This document shows, one piece after another, positions 1 to 9,332 of a stretch of 64,000 nucleotides of DNA (its first letter is position 1; each line of letters starts with the position of its first letter). The stretch comes from an uncultured Saccharospirillaceae bacterium (GTDB taxonomy: Bacteria > Pseudomonadota > Gammaproteobacteria > Pseudomonadales > Oceanobacteraceae), in contig CANMOZ010000005.1 of NCBI GenBank assembly GCA_947499545.1, forward strand, positions 179,003-243,002, written 5' to 3'. A program made the translations under genes and the position numbers. The notes beneath the pieces were generated by a model that had not been told where the DNA came from, ran no database searches, and worked only from the letters and a program-made list of their open reading frames with translations.

Positions 1-431
1 CTTAATGATTCCGTACTCACTTTCTTAGAGTTTTCATGTCGCCCTGTGTCAACGGCCACCTTCATATTCAGCTCGGCGCTGATAGGATATAAAGGAGCAC
101 TATCTGCAAACGAAAGATCCATTCGAAGATTGAGCTTGTTATCCGATTCAGAAGCGCGAGTGAATTTATCCATCAATGTCGAAAGGTAAGATCCAACAGC
201 ATTCAATGGTTTTGCAAATGAGTGTTCTGATGCTTTTTGTTGCTCCGGATCTTGCAACGCGCGTAAACTCTGAACAACTTGTCTTAGTGACGGGCTTTTA
301 TGGAAAGGAAAGGTTTTTTCTATCGATTCCTCGAAAGTATGATTTCCCAATCGGGTCAAGGCTATTGCAGGTTGATGCTCTTTTGCAAATTGATTTATCT
401 GACAAGCAACCTGTGGCTGAATGCTTAGCAT
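1..431 (-). CDS. Unknown protein, 5' part of a gene running off the left edge
   Basis: The minus strand is open without a stop from an ATG at 431 down to base 1, giving at least 143 residues starting MLSIQPQVACQINQFAKEHQ. A good Shine-Dalgarno (AGGGAG) lies 6-7 bases before the ATG, which decides the start and strand. The visible part is hydrophilic with no signal peptide or membrane segment; around residue 90 it has LSTLMDKFTRASESDNKLNL. I do not recognise the family. The gene is incomplete, so its length and C-terminal domains are unknown. Overlapping short frames on the plus strand lack a ribosome site. Confidence 0.6.
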   Translation of the reverse strand, partial: MLSIQPQVACQINQFAKEHQPAIALTRLGNHTFEESIEKTFPFHKSPSLRQVVQSLRALQDPEQQKASEHSFAKPLNAVGSYLSTLMDKFTRASESDNKLNLRMDLSFADSAPLYPISAELNMKVAVDTGRHENSKKVSTESL

Positions 432-903
432 AATAACACTCCCTATTAAAATGAAAATCAGGGCTCCCTTTTTCTATTAATAAGCCCTTTTTAAACAATT
501 ATCCTATTTTTAAACAAACTGCATCTATTTTTTCCAACCGCTTAATTAAAAACGCTCAAGCAATGAGATATAAACCTAAAGCACTAGATACATTGATTAC
601 AAAGACAACCAGCCATCTGGTCCAACCTTCAGCAAGTTTCAATGCACAATAACTACAGATAATATTGAGTATTCAACGACCGATATGGGTTTCAAATGTG
701 GCCCGACAAGATGCCAATATTGAGCAATGACTGATGGTTATACGAAAAAAAGCGTTCGCACACTGACTAAAAAGATGCTCCAAGTCATACGAAAACAACA
801 GGAAGTAAGATTTAGAGCAAATTGCCACAAATACCACATTGACAGCTTGTTGTCATAATGACAGAATAGACCCACAAAGATGTCGTAGCAACCTAGCAAG
901 CTC
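432..903. other. Intergenic stretch, 472 bp, no gene seen
   Basis: AT-rich spacer between two divergently transcribed genes. It should hold the promoters of both. The only structure I can support is the TTGACA promoter with a small palindrome at its right end (839-867). No protein frame with a ribosome site was found. Confidence 0.5.
839..867 (+). promoter_or_regulatory. Candidate sigma70 promoter with palindromic operator
   Basis: TTGACA at 839-844, a 17-base spacer, then CAGAAT at 862-867, ending 36 bases before the ATG of the small membrane protein. A 13-base palindrome, TGTCATAATGACA (851-863), sits in the spacer, where a bound repressor would block polymerase. The -10 is only 4 of 6, so this is tentative. 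Confidence 0.35.
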
Positions 904-1377
904 ATGAACCTAAAATTGTTAATACACACTATCTCAAGCCTAATCGCATTGCTCTGCATGATTACCTTCTCACTTTCAACCCTAGTGGCTGAGGCCTTTG
1001 GTAGCCTAGAGGATATCGCACAGTTAAAAGCTCTTATCGTATTCCCTGGACTTATTATTTTAATTCCTGCCATGATGGCAACTGGCATTAGCGGCAGACT
1101 CCTTTCCGTTAATAGAAAAGGACGTTTGATAGACGTTAAACAAAAACGTATGATGCTTGCCACGACGAACGGCATGCTTATTTTAGTGCCTTCTGCATTG
1201 GTATTAAATTATTTAGCTAGTCATGGTTATTGCGGTAACTGCTTTTTCTTTTTCCAGACACTCGAATTAATTGCAGGTGCCGGCAACCTTACTTTAATGA
1301 TATTGAATGTTAGAGATGGATTAAAACTCTCGGGAAGAAATCGAAAAAAACACATAGCGGCAAGATCGGCACTTTAA
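904..1377 (+). CDS. Small integral membrane protein of unknown function
   Basis: 157 residues with about four hydrophobic helices (roughly residues 5-30, 45-65, 85-110 and 120-140). A basic loop rich in K and R lies between helices two and three and the tail is basic, so the loop and C-terminus are probably cytoplasmic. The ribosome site is weak. A longer-looking frame on the opposite strand (738-1175) has no ribosome site and an unnatural composition; I take it as a shadow. I do not recognise the family and the neighbours give no hint of a job. The gene is followed closely by the convergent HD-GYP regulator. Confidence 0.6.
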   Translation: MNLKLLIHTISSLIALLCMITFSLSTLVAEAFGSLEDIAQLKALIVFPGLIILIPAMMATGISGRLLSVNRKGRLIDVKQKRMMLATTNGMLILVPSALVLNYLASHGYCGNCFFFFQTLELIAGAGNLTLMILNVRDGLKLSGRNRKKHIAARSAL

Positions 1378-1418
1378 ACGCCACAAAGATAATTTTTGGG
1401 ATTACAATTAAAACACTT

Positions 1419-2492
1419 TCAACCGGTTTTTTGATTATTAGTTGATAACCAGTGGAGAGGATCTGGCCGCATTTCTTTCTGCTTCGCTTCAATTTGATCC
1501 CACATTTTTTTCACTTCCAATATACGACCACGGATTTCCATAAACCGTTTTATAAACGCGGGATCAAAATGGCTGCCTGCAGCGCCTAGAATTTCCCCAA
1601 ATGCCCTTTCAACGTCCCAAGGCTCTTTGTAAGGCCGCTTCGTTGTGAGCGCATCAAACACATCCGCTATCGCAACGATTCTGGCCGATTCGGGAATATA
1701 ATCTTCTGACAAGCCAATCGGATACCCCGTTCCATCCCAGCGTTCATGGTGACAAAGCGCAACTTCCGCGGCCACTCTAAAAATCGGGCTATCACTTTTA
1801 CTTAATATTTCAAAGCCTATCTGAGTATGACGCTTCATAATCTCCCATTCTTTAGCCGTCAATGCTCTTGGCGCCCTTAAAATGGTGTCAGGAATACCTA
1901 TCTTACCGGTATCGTGCATGGGCGCAGCCAGCTCCAGAATACTGGCTTCCGATGATGGCCAACCCAGTGCTTCGGCTAAGGTCCTTGCATAAGCTGCCAT
2001 GCGCCAAATATGTATGCCCGTATCACTGTCGTGATAATGACCCGCTTCCCCTAACATTTGAATGGCACTGCGTTGGCTTGATTCCAGCTCTTTTGCTGCA
2101 ACCAAAGAGAGTTGTGTATTGATGCGCCTCAATACGATGGGGCCAGATATGGGCTTATGGATGTAGTCCACGGCTCCCACATCAAACCCCTTTGCTTCAT
2201 CCTGTTCTTCCCGCCGAGCTGTCACAAAGATAATGGGAATACTGCGCGTTTCATTGTCTTGCTTTAAATGCTGGCAAACATCAAAGCCATTAAAGTTTGG
2301 CATTTCCACATCTAATAAAATGAGGTCAGGCTTATGTTCCGTTGCTGCACCAATAGCCTCTTCCCCATCACCTGCAAACAGCAATTGGTAACGGTCTTTC
2401 AATATTTGACGGAACAGGTGCAAATTTACCGGTTCGTCATCGACAATCAGTATTCGTTTAGGCGTGTCTGAACATGCGCTTACTCGTGCCAT
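1419..2492 (-). CDS. Response regulator with HD-GYP phosphodiesterase output
   Basis: 357 residues: an N-terminal receiver (about 12-130; acidic pair D18-D19, phospho-acceptor D61 in LILLDVEMP, K113) followed by an HD-GYP domain (about 145-330). The HD pair is H193-D194 in PMHDTGKIGIPD; the later HHE (248-250) and DGTGYP (253-258) complete the metal-binding and signature set, so it should be active. HD-GYP proteins hydrolyse cyclic di-GMP in the cytoplasm. It starts 3 bases after the stop of the upstream hybrid kinase, so the two are almost certainly co-transcribed and partners. Phosphorylation from the kinase HPt region would switch c-di-GMP degradation. Confidence 0.93.
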   Translation of the reverse strand: MARVSACSDTPKRILIVDDEPVNLHLFRQILKDRYQLLFAGDGEEAIGAATEHKPDLILLDVEMPNFNGFDVCQHLKQDNETRSIPIIFVTARREEQDEAKGFDVGAVDYIHKPISGPIVLRRINTQLSLVAAKELESSQRSAIQMLGEAGHYHDSDTGIHIWRMAAYARTLAEALGWPSSEASILELAAPMHDTGKIGIPDTILRAPRALTAKEWEIMKRHTQIGFEILSKSDSPIFRVAAEVALCHHERWDGTGYPIGLSEDYIPESARIVAIADVFDALTTKRPYKEPWDVERAFGEILGAAGSHFDPAFIKRFMEIRGRILEVKKMWDQIEAKQKEMRPDPLHWLSTNNQKTG

Positions 2493-2495
2493 TAC

Positions 2496-5075
2496 TTAGC
2501 TCGCATCTTTTTGCTGTTGAGACAACCAGTGTTCATGCAGCTCCAACAGTGCCACTGACGCTTTCTTATATTGAAAGCGATTAACATATTGCGTTACCGT
2601 TGCGAGAGATTCCCGCCCTAACTGTGTTTCAAGTGCATCCAAGCAAGGTTGAATTTGATCAGGATTATAGGTACCTAACGCTTCCTGAAGCGCTGCCATA
2701 TTTTCTTGAATACTTCCTTCCACATTCAGATTGTCTTTATTTTCCTGCGCAGGCAATGCGGGTGCTTCAAATAAAGCATTTAATGTAAGCAGCAGTTTAT
2801 TAAATTGCGTTTCTAAAGCCTGAGAATGGACGGCTATTTGGTCGGCCTGAGCTTGTTTCAATGCATTTCTTAATTTTCGACAGAGCATCGGTATTTCTCG
2901 TACAGACAAATTCGCACAAACCCCCTCAAGTGCGTGCAAGAAAAACCGTAATGGATCATAATCTTCTGTTTCAGTTTTTAACTGCTTTAAGAAACCGTCA
3001 AATTCAGATTGTTTCCCGTTAACAAATTCCTGCAAAGCACTTTTGTAAGCTGATTCGTCCTGCCATATATCCAGAGCCTTCACAACGTCAACAACCTCTG
3101 CCAACACAAGTAATTCACCAGTATAAGAAACCGATTTGACATCAGAGCTTGCGTATACAGCGACACCTTGGGAGCGAAGGCGATCAGCATCACCGGCGTG
3201 AGCGATAAGAGCATCTATTTGTTGCATTAATTGATCAAACTCCAATGGCTTAGGCGCAAAACCATCCATTCCAGCTTCTTTGTATCTTGCTTGATCAGAA
3301 AGCATGACATCTGCTGTAAGTGCAACAATTGGGGTTGGGGTGCTAATAGCCTTACGCGCTTCAAACTCCCTTATGGTTTTAGAAGCTTCTATTCCATCCA
3401 TTTCAGGCATCATGACATCCATTAAAATAATATCGTAACGATGCCTTTTAAAAGCACGTACCGCTTCCAAGCCGTTACACACCCGGGTAACCTGATGCCC
3501 AAAACGTTCTAATCGCATGCAAATTAACTTTGCATTTGTATCAATATCTTCAGCCAGCAGAATACTGTAGGCCTGAGAGGGCGCAATATATTCTGACTTT
3601 TCTTCTATTGACTGCTCTATATCTGAAGCTTGCGCAGTAGGCATTGATAGCAAACAATGAAATTCTGAGCCTGCTCCAGGTGCAGAACGCACCCAAATAC
3701 TGCCCCCCATTTTTGTGATCATTTGTTTACATAAATTCAGTCCAAGCCCAGTCCCCCCAAACTTTCGTGAGGTAGAATCATCGGCTTGTACAAAAGGATC
3801 AAAAATCGCTTTCTGTCGCTCTAACGCGATGCCAACACCACTGTCGACTATAACGACATGCCGCTCACTCTCTTTGGCGCCATTCATGACGTCAATACGA
3901 ACAAACCCTCCTTCGGTAAACTTGATGGCATTCCCAATCAAATTACTGAAGATTTGTCTTATACGCAGAGGGTCACCGTATAAGAAATGAGGCACCTCTT
4001 CAGCATACTGCAGCACCAATTCAATACCCCGTTCGCGGGCTCGAATGCTAAAGACTTTTAACAAATTTTCTAGAAGTTGAGGCAATGAAAAAGCGCGGCG
4101 CTCAAAGGCCATTTGCCCACTTTCAAGCTTTGAAACATCCAGCACATCATCTAAGACTTCAAGCAACTCTTTAGAAGCATTAAGAATCGTTTGCGCATAA
4201 TCACGCGCCACATCGGACAAACCATTTTCTCTCAACAGCTCTTCCGAGTAACCAATGATCGCATTCATAGGCGTTCTAATTTCATGACTGGTGTTTGCAA
4301 TAAACGCTGCTTTCGCCCGAGCGCCTCCTTCAGCGGCTTTTAATTCTGTTAGATCAGTAATAATGCCGACGAACGTCGTATTACCTTTAACCGTCATTCT
4401 GCCTACAGACAAATGCATTGGAAAAGTACTGCCGTCTTTGCGCCGCCCTTCAACTTCACGGCCTTTACCAATGACTTTTGGTGCGCCTTCCGATAAATAA
4501 CGAACCAAATATTGGTCATGCTCAGATCGGTAAGGCTCCGGCATCAGCATACTTACATTGCTACCCATCACTTCGTTTGCAGCAAATCCAAACAGCGTTT
4601 CAGCCGCTGGATTGAACGATTCAACAACACCGAGAGATGAAATGGTGATAATGGGATTAACCGCTGTGTTTAAAATAACATTCGTGGTTTCCAGGCTATC
4701 AGCCAAGTCACCTTCCACTTGTTTTTGATTCGAAAGATCCATAACCGAACCAACGAAGAACACTTTGTCTTCAAAATTGACTCGACTTACCGCCAGCCAC
4801 ATTGGAAAGGTATCGCCGTCCATACGCATACCTCTCACTTCTCGGCCACGGCCGATCACTTTCGGTGAGCATCCAGATAAATATCGATACAAATATTGGT
4901 CGTGTTCCATGGCATAGGGTTTCGGCATTAACATGCAGACATTTCGACCCACCACATCGCTTTCAAGGTATCCAAAAATACCTTCCGAAACGGGATCAAA
5001 CGACACAATGTTTCCCATTGCGTCAATGGTGATTGACCCAACGGATGCACTTAGCTCTTTGGTTAACTTCAGCAT
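2496..5075 (-). CDS. PAS-PAS hybrid sensor histidine kinase with receiver and HPt-like domain
   Basis: 859 residues from the ATG at 5075, chosen because GAGAGGG lies just upstream; a TTG 105 bases further upstream has none. Two FixL-like PAS domains (about 5-120 and 130-245) each keep HDQYL (H58, H186) and a DG.TFPM strand. Then come HisKA (H264 in [10 protein letters not shown]), HATPase (N box near 379-384, DSGVGI, GGTGLGL), a receiver (phospho-acceptor D553 in LMDVMMPEMD) and an HPt-like helix bundle with H714 in LHALEGVCANL, where the usual Lys after the His is Glu. There are no membrane helices, so it is a cytoplasmic sensor. In FixL the matching PAS His holds heme; heme binding here is inference. 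It is co-transcribed with the HD-GYP regulator. Confidence 0.92.
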   Translation of the reverse strand: MLKLTKELSASVGSITIDAMGNIVSFDPVSEGIFGYLESDVVGRNVCMLMPKPYAMEHDQYLYRYLSGCSPKVIGRGREVRGMRMDGDTFPMWLAVSRVNFEDKVFFVGSVMDLSNQKQVEGDLADSLETTNVILNTAVNPIITISSLGVVESFNPAAETLFGFAANEVMGSNVSMLMPEPYRSEHDQYLVRYLSEGAPKVIGKGREVEGRRKDGSTFPMHLSVGRMTVKGNTTFVGIITDLTELKAAEGGARAKAAFIANTSHEIRTPMNAIIGYSEELLRENGLSDVARDYAQTILNASKELLEVLDDVLDVSKLESGQMAFERRAFSLPQLLENLLKVFSIRARERGIELVLQYAEEVPHFLYGDPLRIRQIFSNLIGNAIKFTEGGFVRIDVMNGAKESERHVVIVDSGVGIALERQKAIFDPFVQADDSTSRKFGGTGLGLNLCKQMITKMGGSIWVRSAPGAGSEFHCLLSMPTAQASDIEQSIEEKSEYIAPSQAYSILLAEDIDTNAKLICMRLERFGHQVTRVCNGLEAVRAFKRHRYDIILMDVMMPEMDGIEASKTIREFEARKAISTPTPIVALTADVMLSDQARYKEAGMDGFAPKPLEFDQLMQQIDALIAHAGDADRLRSQGVAVYASSDVKSVSYTGELLVLAEVVDVVKALDIWQDESAYKSALQEFVNGKQSEFDGFLKQLKTETEDYDPLRFFLHALEGVCANLSVREIPMLCRKLRNALKQAQADQIAVHSQALETQFNKLLLTLNALFEAPALPAQENKDNLNVEGSIQENMAALQEALGTYNPDQIQPCLDALETQLGRESLATVTQYVNRFQYKKASVALLELHEHWLSQQQKDAS

Positions 5076-5401
5076 ACCCTCTCTTCGCTTAATGCCTTTT
5101 GGGCGATCGCGATCATCAATTTGTTTCCATCCAATTGGAACAAGCCTATATACCAAGCAAACGGAAACGTTATGTAACAACGGGTAAACTATTAAGACTG
5201 GTTAGGCCTTTCAACTGGCCCAACTCCCCTCCGTTAGAGTTTAGTCAAGGCGCGTCCAAACTGTCTAAATGGATTTTCATGGCGATCTCATCGCAAAGAC
5301 AATTATCGCCAATTTTAATTATTGAGATTGTAAATAAATAAAATTATGAGACCGTACTTCTTGAGGGATCTGTTCAGACCAATCAGGGATTGTTGAATAC
5401 T

Positions 5402-6931
5402 ATGTACATAGTGAAACGCTTGCTCACAGAAGCTTACTCAATTAAGCACAAACATCAGCTTAACGATGCCATCAGCCTGCAACAAAAAGCATTTAAGCAC
5501 ATCCTAGAGAAAAGCAAACACACGGCTTTTGGGCGCGATCATAAACTGGATACCATTGATCATTACGATGCCTATCGAAATCGGTTCAGTTTAAAAAATT
5601 ACGAAGACTATCGACCTTATGTTGATAAGGCTTTAAAAGGTGAAAGCAATCAAATATGGCCAGACCTGCCAAAATATTTTTTATACACGTCAGCAACAAC
5701 TTCCGAGCGCAAACTCATTCCTGTGACCCGAGACAGCTTTTCTTGCCAAATTACCAGTGTACAAAAGCTCTATTATTCCCTCGTTGTAGAAACCCAGCGT
5801 CTTGATCTCTTAAAGCGCGACATTTTTGCTTTAGGCGGAACACCAGAGTTAACTCAAGAAGGCAACGCTATTTTAGGCAGAGCCTCCGGTGTAATGCGTC
5901 GCCACGTACCTAAGGTCTTTTTTAAAAATCTTTATCCAAGTTACGAAACTCAACTCATCGCTGATGTACCCACCATGCTGCACACTGCAGCCAAAGAAAT
6001 CATTGGAAAGAATTTAGCCATCGTCACCGGATTTCCTACCTGGTTACAGCTATTCATGAAAGCTTGCTTAGAGGTACATAACGCAGAAAACATGCAACAG
6101 CTCTTTCCAGAGTTAAAAATTGCTCTGGTGTACGGTGTCAATTATCGTCCCTACGAAGAGTTACTCAATCAACTGCTGGGAAGACCTTTCGTATACCGTG
6201 AGCTGTACGGCGCCTCTGAAGGCACGATTTCATACCAGGATACTCAAGACAAAGATGCAGGCATGCTACTGGACAGCGCAGGGGGTATCTTTTTCGAATT
6301 TATACCCGCATCACGTATGCATGAAACCAATCCCGAGCGCCTTCCATTATGGGAAGTCCAACTGGGAGTTACCTACGCGGTTGTGATCACCACCCCCTAC
6401 GGGTTCTATTCCTATTTACTCGGGGACACCATTGAATTTGTTTCAATCAACCCATTTCGCATCAAGGTCGTTGGTCGAACCAAACATTTTATCAATCGAG
6501 TAGGCGAACACTTGAATGCAGCTCAGGTGGAAGCAGCCATCACAAAGGTCAATCAATTATTACCCACCGGGGTGAAAGAATTTACCGTTGCCCCATCCCC
6601 GATAGAACAAGCTGTTTTATATCATGAGTGGTTTGTCGACTGTGATGCCAGTATTCCGCTCGATTGGATGGCCAATGCCATTGATGACGCACTAATGGCA
6701 ACCAGCCACAATTATGGATTATTACGCAGAGATCACTCTATCAACATGCCGAAAGTCAGCAGAATTCCCCCATCTGCATTTGCGTCTATTTATGCCTCTC
6801 GAGACAATTTGGACACTCAACACAAACTGCCTCGCCTCATGAACGACCGCAGTTTGGCTAACAAGCTTTCGCCCTACATTGAAGCCAGTAGCATTGTCGC
6901 GGTTGAAACCCCTGTCACTATTGATGCTTGA
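5402..6931 (+). CDS. GH3 family protein (acyl-adenylating, auxin-responsive-promoter family)
   Basis: About 509 residues, normal for bacterial GH3 proteins. The ATP-binding motif is TSATTSERKLIPVT (near 96-109), a variant of the TSGTTSG loop; YGASEGTIS lies mid-protein and a C-terminal lobe carries GRTKHFINRVGEHL. Family members adenylate a carboxylic acid and join it to an amino acid or other acceptor; plant members conjugate hormones, but the bacterial substrates are mostly unknown and nothing here identifies one. An AGGGA lies at 5385-5389, so TTG at 5393 is an alternative start. A rho-independent terminator follows, so this is probably a single-gene unit, upstream of the oxygenase gene. 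Confidence 0.85.
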   Translation: MYIVKRLLTEAYSIKHKHQLNDAISLQQKAFKHILEKSKHTAFGRDHKLDTIDHYDAYRNRFSLKNYEDYRPYVDKALKGESNQIWPDLPKYFLYTSATTSERKLIPVTRDSFSCQITSVQKLYYSLVVETQRLDLLKRDIFALGGTPELTQEGNAILGRASGVMRRHVPKVFFKNLYPSYETQLIADVPTMLHTAAKEIIGKNLAIVTGFPTWLQLFMKACLEVHNAENMQQLFPELKIALVYGVNYRPYEELLNQLLGRPFVYRELYGASEGTISYQDTQDKDAGMLLDSAGGIFFEFIPASRMHETNPERLPLWEVQLGVTYAVVITTPYGFYSYLLGDTIEFVSINPFRIKVVGRTKHFINRVGEHLNAAQVEAAITKVNQLLPTGVKEFTVAPSPIEQAVLYHEWFVDCDASIPLDWMANAIDDALMATSHNYGLLRRDHSINMPKVSRIPPSAFASIYASRDNLDTQHKLPRLMNDRSLANKLSPYIEASSIVAVETPVTIDA

Positions 6932-6947
6932 TAAGTCCTCTCCCAAC

Positions 6948-6985
6948 AACTAGATCGGTTAAACTGGATCGATCTAGTTTTCACT
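6948..6985 (+). terminator. Rho-independent terminator after the GH3 gene
   Basis: Ten-base perfect arms, AACTAGATCG (6948-6957) and CGATCTAGTT (6970-6979), with a 12-base loop and a T-rich tail (TTTCACTTTC). It lies 17 bases after the stop codon. Confidence 0.75.
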
Positions 6986-7124
6986 TTCAGCCAGAACCAA
7001 TGATCATACAGGCTTGCTTAGTCTCGCCTTTGTTACAAGCCCGTCAATCTTGTTGCTCTTAAATAGCTTGCTCTCTACAATGAGCGCCTCAGCACAATAA
7101 CCACAATCTCTATAGGGGGATTTC

Positions 7125-8096
7125 ATGGCCGGGGTACCCACACTGGATTTGTCTAAATTCGAACGCAATCCTCAGCATTTCGTTCAAGCCTTAGGAGATA
7201 CCTATAAAGAATGGGGCTTCGCGGGCATCTCTCACCATGGCATACCGGACAAGGTTATCCAAGACGCGCTTGATGCTGCTGAGGCACTCTTTAAGTTGCC
7301 GGAAGCGGTGAAAACGCAATACGACATGAACAACGGCGGTGCCAGAGGGTACACACCCTTTGGGAAAGAGATCGCTCTCAATGCGGAGTATCATGATCTA
7401 AAAGAGTTTTGGCATGTCGGGCGTGAAGTTAACCCTAAAGACACACCTTATCCTGACAAGTTGCTCCCCAACGTTTGGCCCAAAGAGTACCCTAAATTTA
7501 AAGCACCGATGTTGGCTTTATACCAAGCCTTAGATAATGTGGGAGCCAAAATACTGTCCGCTTTAGCCTTATATCTTGGTGAAGACAAGGCCTACTTTGC
7601 TGAAAAAGTGAACTGGGGTAACTCCATTTTACGCCCTCTGCATTACCCCCCTCTACCTCAAGAGGTAACGGGCAATATTCGAGCAGCAGCTCATGAAGAT
7701 ATCAACTTAATCACTTTATTGGTTGGATCAAAGCAAAGTGGCTTAGAAGTCTTAAGTCGTCGTGGCGAGTGGGTTCCCATTACCACAGTACCGGGCGCAA
7801 TCATCTGCAACATTGGCGACATGCTTCAGCGCTTAACGAATCATGTATTACCTTCAACCACCCACAGAGTGGTAAATCCGGTAGGGGAAGAAGGCCAACA
7901 ATCACGTTACTCCATACCCTTCTTTTTACATCCGAACCCAGACATGTCTCTAGCCGCGCTGCCTCAATGCGTGACAGAAGAAAACCCACTGCGTGAACCC
8001 CCAGTGTTAGCCCATGATTACCTGATGAAACGCTTACACGATATCGGCCTTTTTGCAGAAGTTGATAAACCTGAACTTGAAAGCGAAGAAGTCTAG
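7125..8096 (+). CDS. Isopenicillin N synthase-like Fe(II) dioxygenase
   Basis: 323 residues, the usual length of this family. The iron triad is visible: H190 and D192 (AAHEDINLITLL) and H247 (STTHRVVNP), with R261-S263 (SRYSIPFF), which in relatives binds the 2-oxoglutarate carboxylate. The N-terminal segment has the typical EWGFAGISHHGIP. A strong ribosome site (AGGGGG) fixes the ATG. These enzymes oxidise small molecules such as amino acids, ethylene precursors or antibiotics; the bacterial substrate cannot be read from sequence. It lies between the GH3 gene and ylqF with its own spacers, so it is probably a single transcript. Confidence 0.88.
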   Translation: MAGVPTLDLSKFERNPQHFVQALGDTYKEWGFAGISHHGIPDKVIQDALDAAEALFKLPEAVKTQYDMNNGGARGYTPFGKEIALNAEYHDLKEFWHVGREVNPKDTPYPDKLLPNVWPKEYPKFKAPMLALYQALDNVGAKILSALALYLGEDKAYFAEKVNWGNSILRPLHYPPLPQEVTGNIRAAAHEDINLITLLVGSKQSGLEVLSRRGEWVPITTVPGAIICNIGDMLQRLTNHVLPSTTHRVVNPVGEEGQQSRYSIPFFLHPNPDMSLAALPQCVTEENPLREPPVLAHDYLMKRLHDIGLFAEVDKPELESEEV

Positions 8097-8133
8097 CCAA
8101 GCGGATTAAAACCCAGCCCAAGACTCTGCCATA

Positions 8134-8159
8134 CCCCGAACCTTATGAGACGTTCGGGG
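8134..8159 (+). terminator. Terminator-like hairpin
   Basis: Perfect 8-base GC-rich arms CCCCGAAC (8134-8141) and GTTCGGGG (8152-8159), 37 bases after the oxygenase stop. No T-run follows, so it may act as a processing or Rho-assisted end. Confidence 0.5.
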
Positions 8160-8318
8160 CGGCCCAATCATGCGGTTGCAGCCAATCCGTTGGTTAGCCA
8201 TTGCTATCAATAACAAGTAAACCCGCCCTTACCTTGATTGCTTTGGCAAATTGCCATGCGAATGAGTTACCATACGCCACTTTATAATCGCTTAATTCCG
8301 TGGAGCAGCGCTAACCTC

Positions 8319-9215
8319 ATGTCCATTCAGTGGTTTCCTGGCCATATGCACAGGGCTCGCAAGCAAATCGCAGAGGCCATGCCCAATATCGACATCATCA
8401 TTGAAGTACTGGATGCTCGCCTCCCCTACTCAAGCCGAAACCCTTTGGTTGAGCAGCTTCGTGGCGACAAAGCCTGCATTAAAGTACTGAATAAAGCGGA
8501 CTTGGCAGACCCAGAAAAAACCGAACTATGGGTGGAGCACTTCAAACAAATTGAAAACACGGATGCGTTGGCGCTGACTGCGCAAAATCGAGAAGCGGTT
8601 TTGTCCTTGATCGACCGCTGTCATGCATTACTCCCGAAACGGGCCGAAGCAAAACGCCAAATCCGAACCATGATCATGGGCATCCCGAATGTCGGCAAGT
8701 CCACGCTCATTAACGTACTCGCCGGCAGAACCGTTGCAAAAGCAGGGAATTTGCCCGCACTTACCCGCCATCCACAGCAAATTAAGCTCTCTCAAGGAGT
8801 CGTTCTGTCGGATACGCCAGGGATATTGTGGCCAAAAATAGAACACCAACCTTCTGCGTATCGCCTTGCCTTGGGTGGCGCTATTCGCGATACCGCCTTA
8901 GATCTTCTGGACGTAGCCCTGTTTGCTGCTGAGTTTATGGCCAGCGCTTACCCATCTGCACTGACTGAACGATACAAAGTCAAAGAAGAGTTGATGACTG
9001 ACGGAGAAAAAACGTTAGCAGAAATCGGACGTCGAAGAGGCTGTTTAGTAAAAGGCGGCAAAGTCGATTTGTACAAAGCGGCCGATGTTATACTCTCTGA
9101 AATTCGCCAAGGGACCTTAGGAAAGCTGACCTTTGAGACTCCAGATTTGATTGAAGCTGAAACAGCTGTAGAAGAATCTGAGCAAGAAGGTGAATCAACC
9201 GAGGATAAAAATTAA
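8319..9215 (+). CDS. ylqF: YlqF/RbgA-type ribosome biogenesis GTPase
   Basis: 298 residues from the ATG at 8319, chosen because the family begins with SIQWFPGHM; an upstream ATG at 8238 adds residues unlike the family. The GTPase motifs are circularly permuted: NKADLAD (G4) precedes GIPNVGKST (G1) and SDTPGI (G3), which is diagnostic. In Bacillus, RbgA helps late assembly of the 50S subunit; the gammaproteobacterial copy probably binds the large subunit too. The C-terminus ends in an acidic tail (EESEQEGESTEDKN). A terminator follows, so the gene ends its own transcript. Confidence 0.9.
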   Translation: MSIQWFPGHMHRARKQIAEAMPNIDIIIEVLDARLPYSSRNPLVEQLRGDKACIKVLNKADLADPEKTELWVEHFKQIENTDALALTAQNREAVLSLIDRCHALLPKRAEAKRQIRTMIMGIPNVGKSTLINVLAGRTVAKAGNLPALTRHPQQIKLSQGVVLSDTPGILWPKIEHQPSAYRLALGGAIRDTALDLLDVALFAAEFMASAYPSALTERYKVKEELMTDGEKTLAEIGRRRGCLVKGGKVDLYKAADVILSEIRQGTLGKLTFETPDLIEAETAVEESEQEGESTEDKN

Positions 9216-9223
9216 AGCCTATT

Positions 9224-9249
9224 AGAACGTAATTTTTCGTTCTTTTATT
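9224..9249 (+). terminator. Rho-independent terminator after ylqF
   Basis: AGAACG (9224-9229) pairs with CGTTCT (9238-9243) around an AT loop, followed directly by TTTATT. It starts 9 bases after the stop codon. Confidence 0.6.
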
Positions 9250-9332
9250 AAGCTAACCTACTGATTTTATAGCCACTCTAACTGTACTATTACGTTTGAA
9301 TGGATGATCGACGATGGTCAGTAAACGTATGG

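Noticed and set aside
176-498. Short frames of 85 codons (plus, 176-433) and 66 codons (minus, 298-498)
   Set aside because: Both overlap the longer minus-strand frame that is open to the window edge and has a better ribosome site.
738-1175. Minus-strand frame of 145 codons
   Set aside because: Overlaps the plus-strand membrane protein, has no ribosome site and an odd composition.
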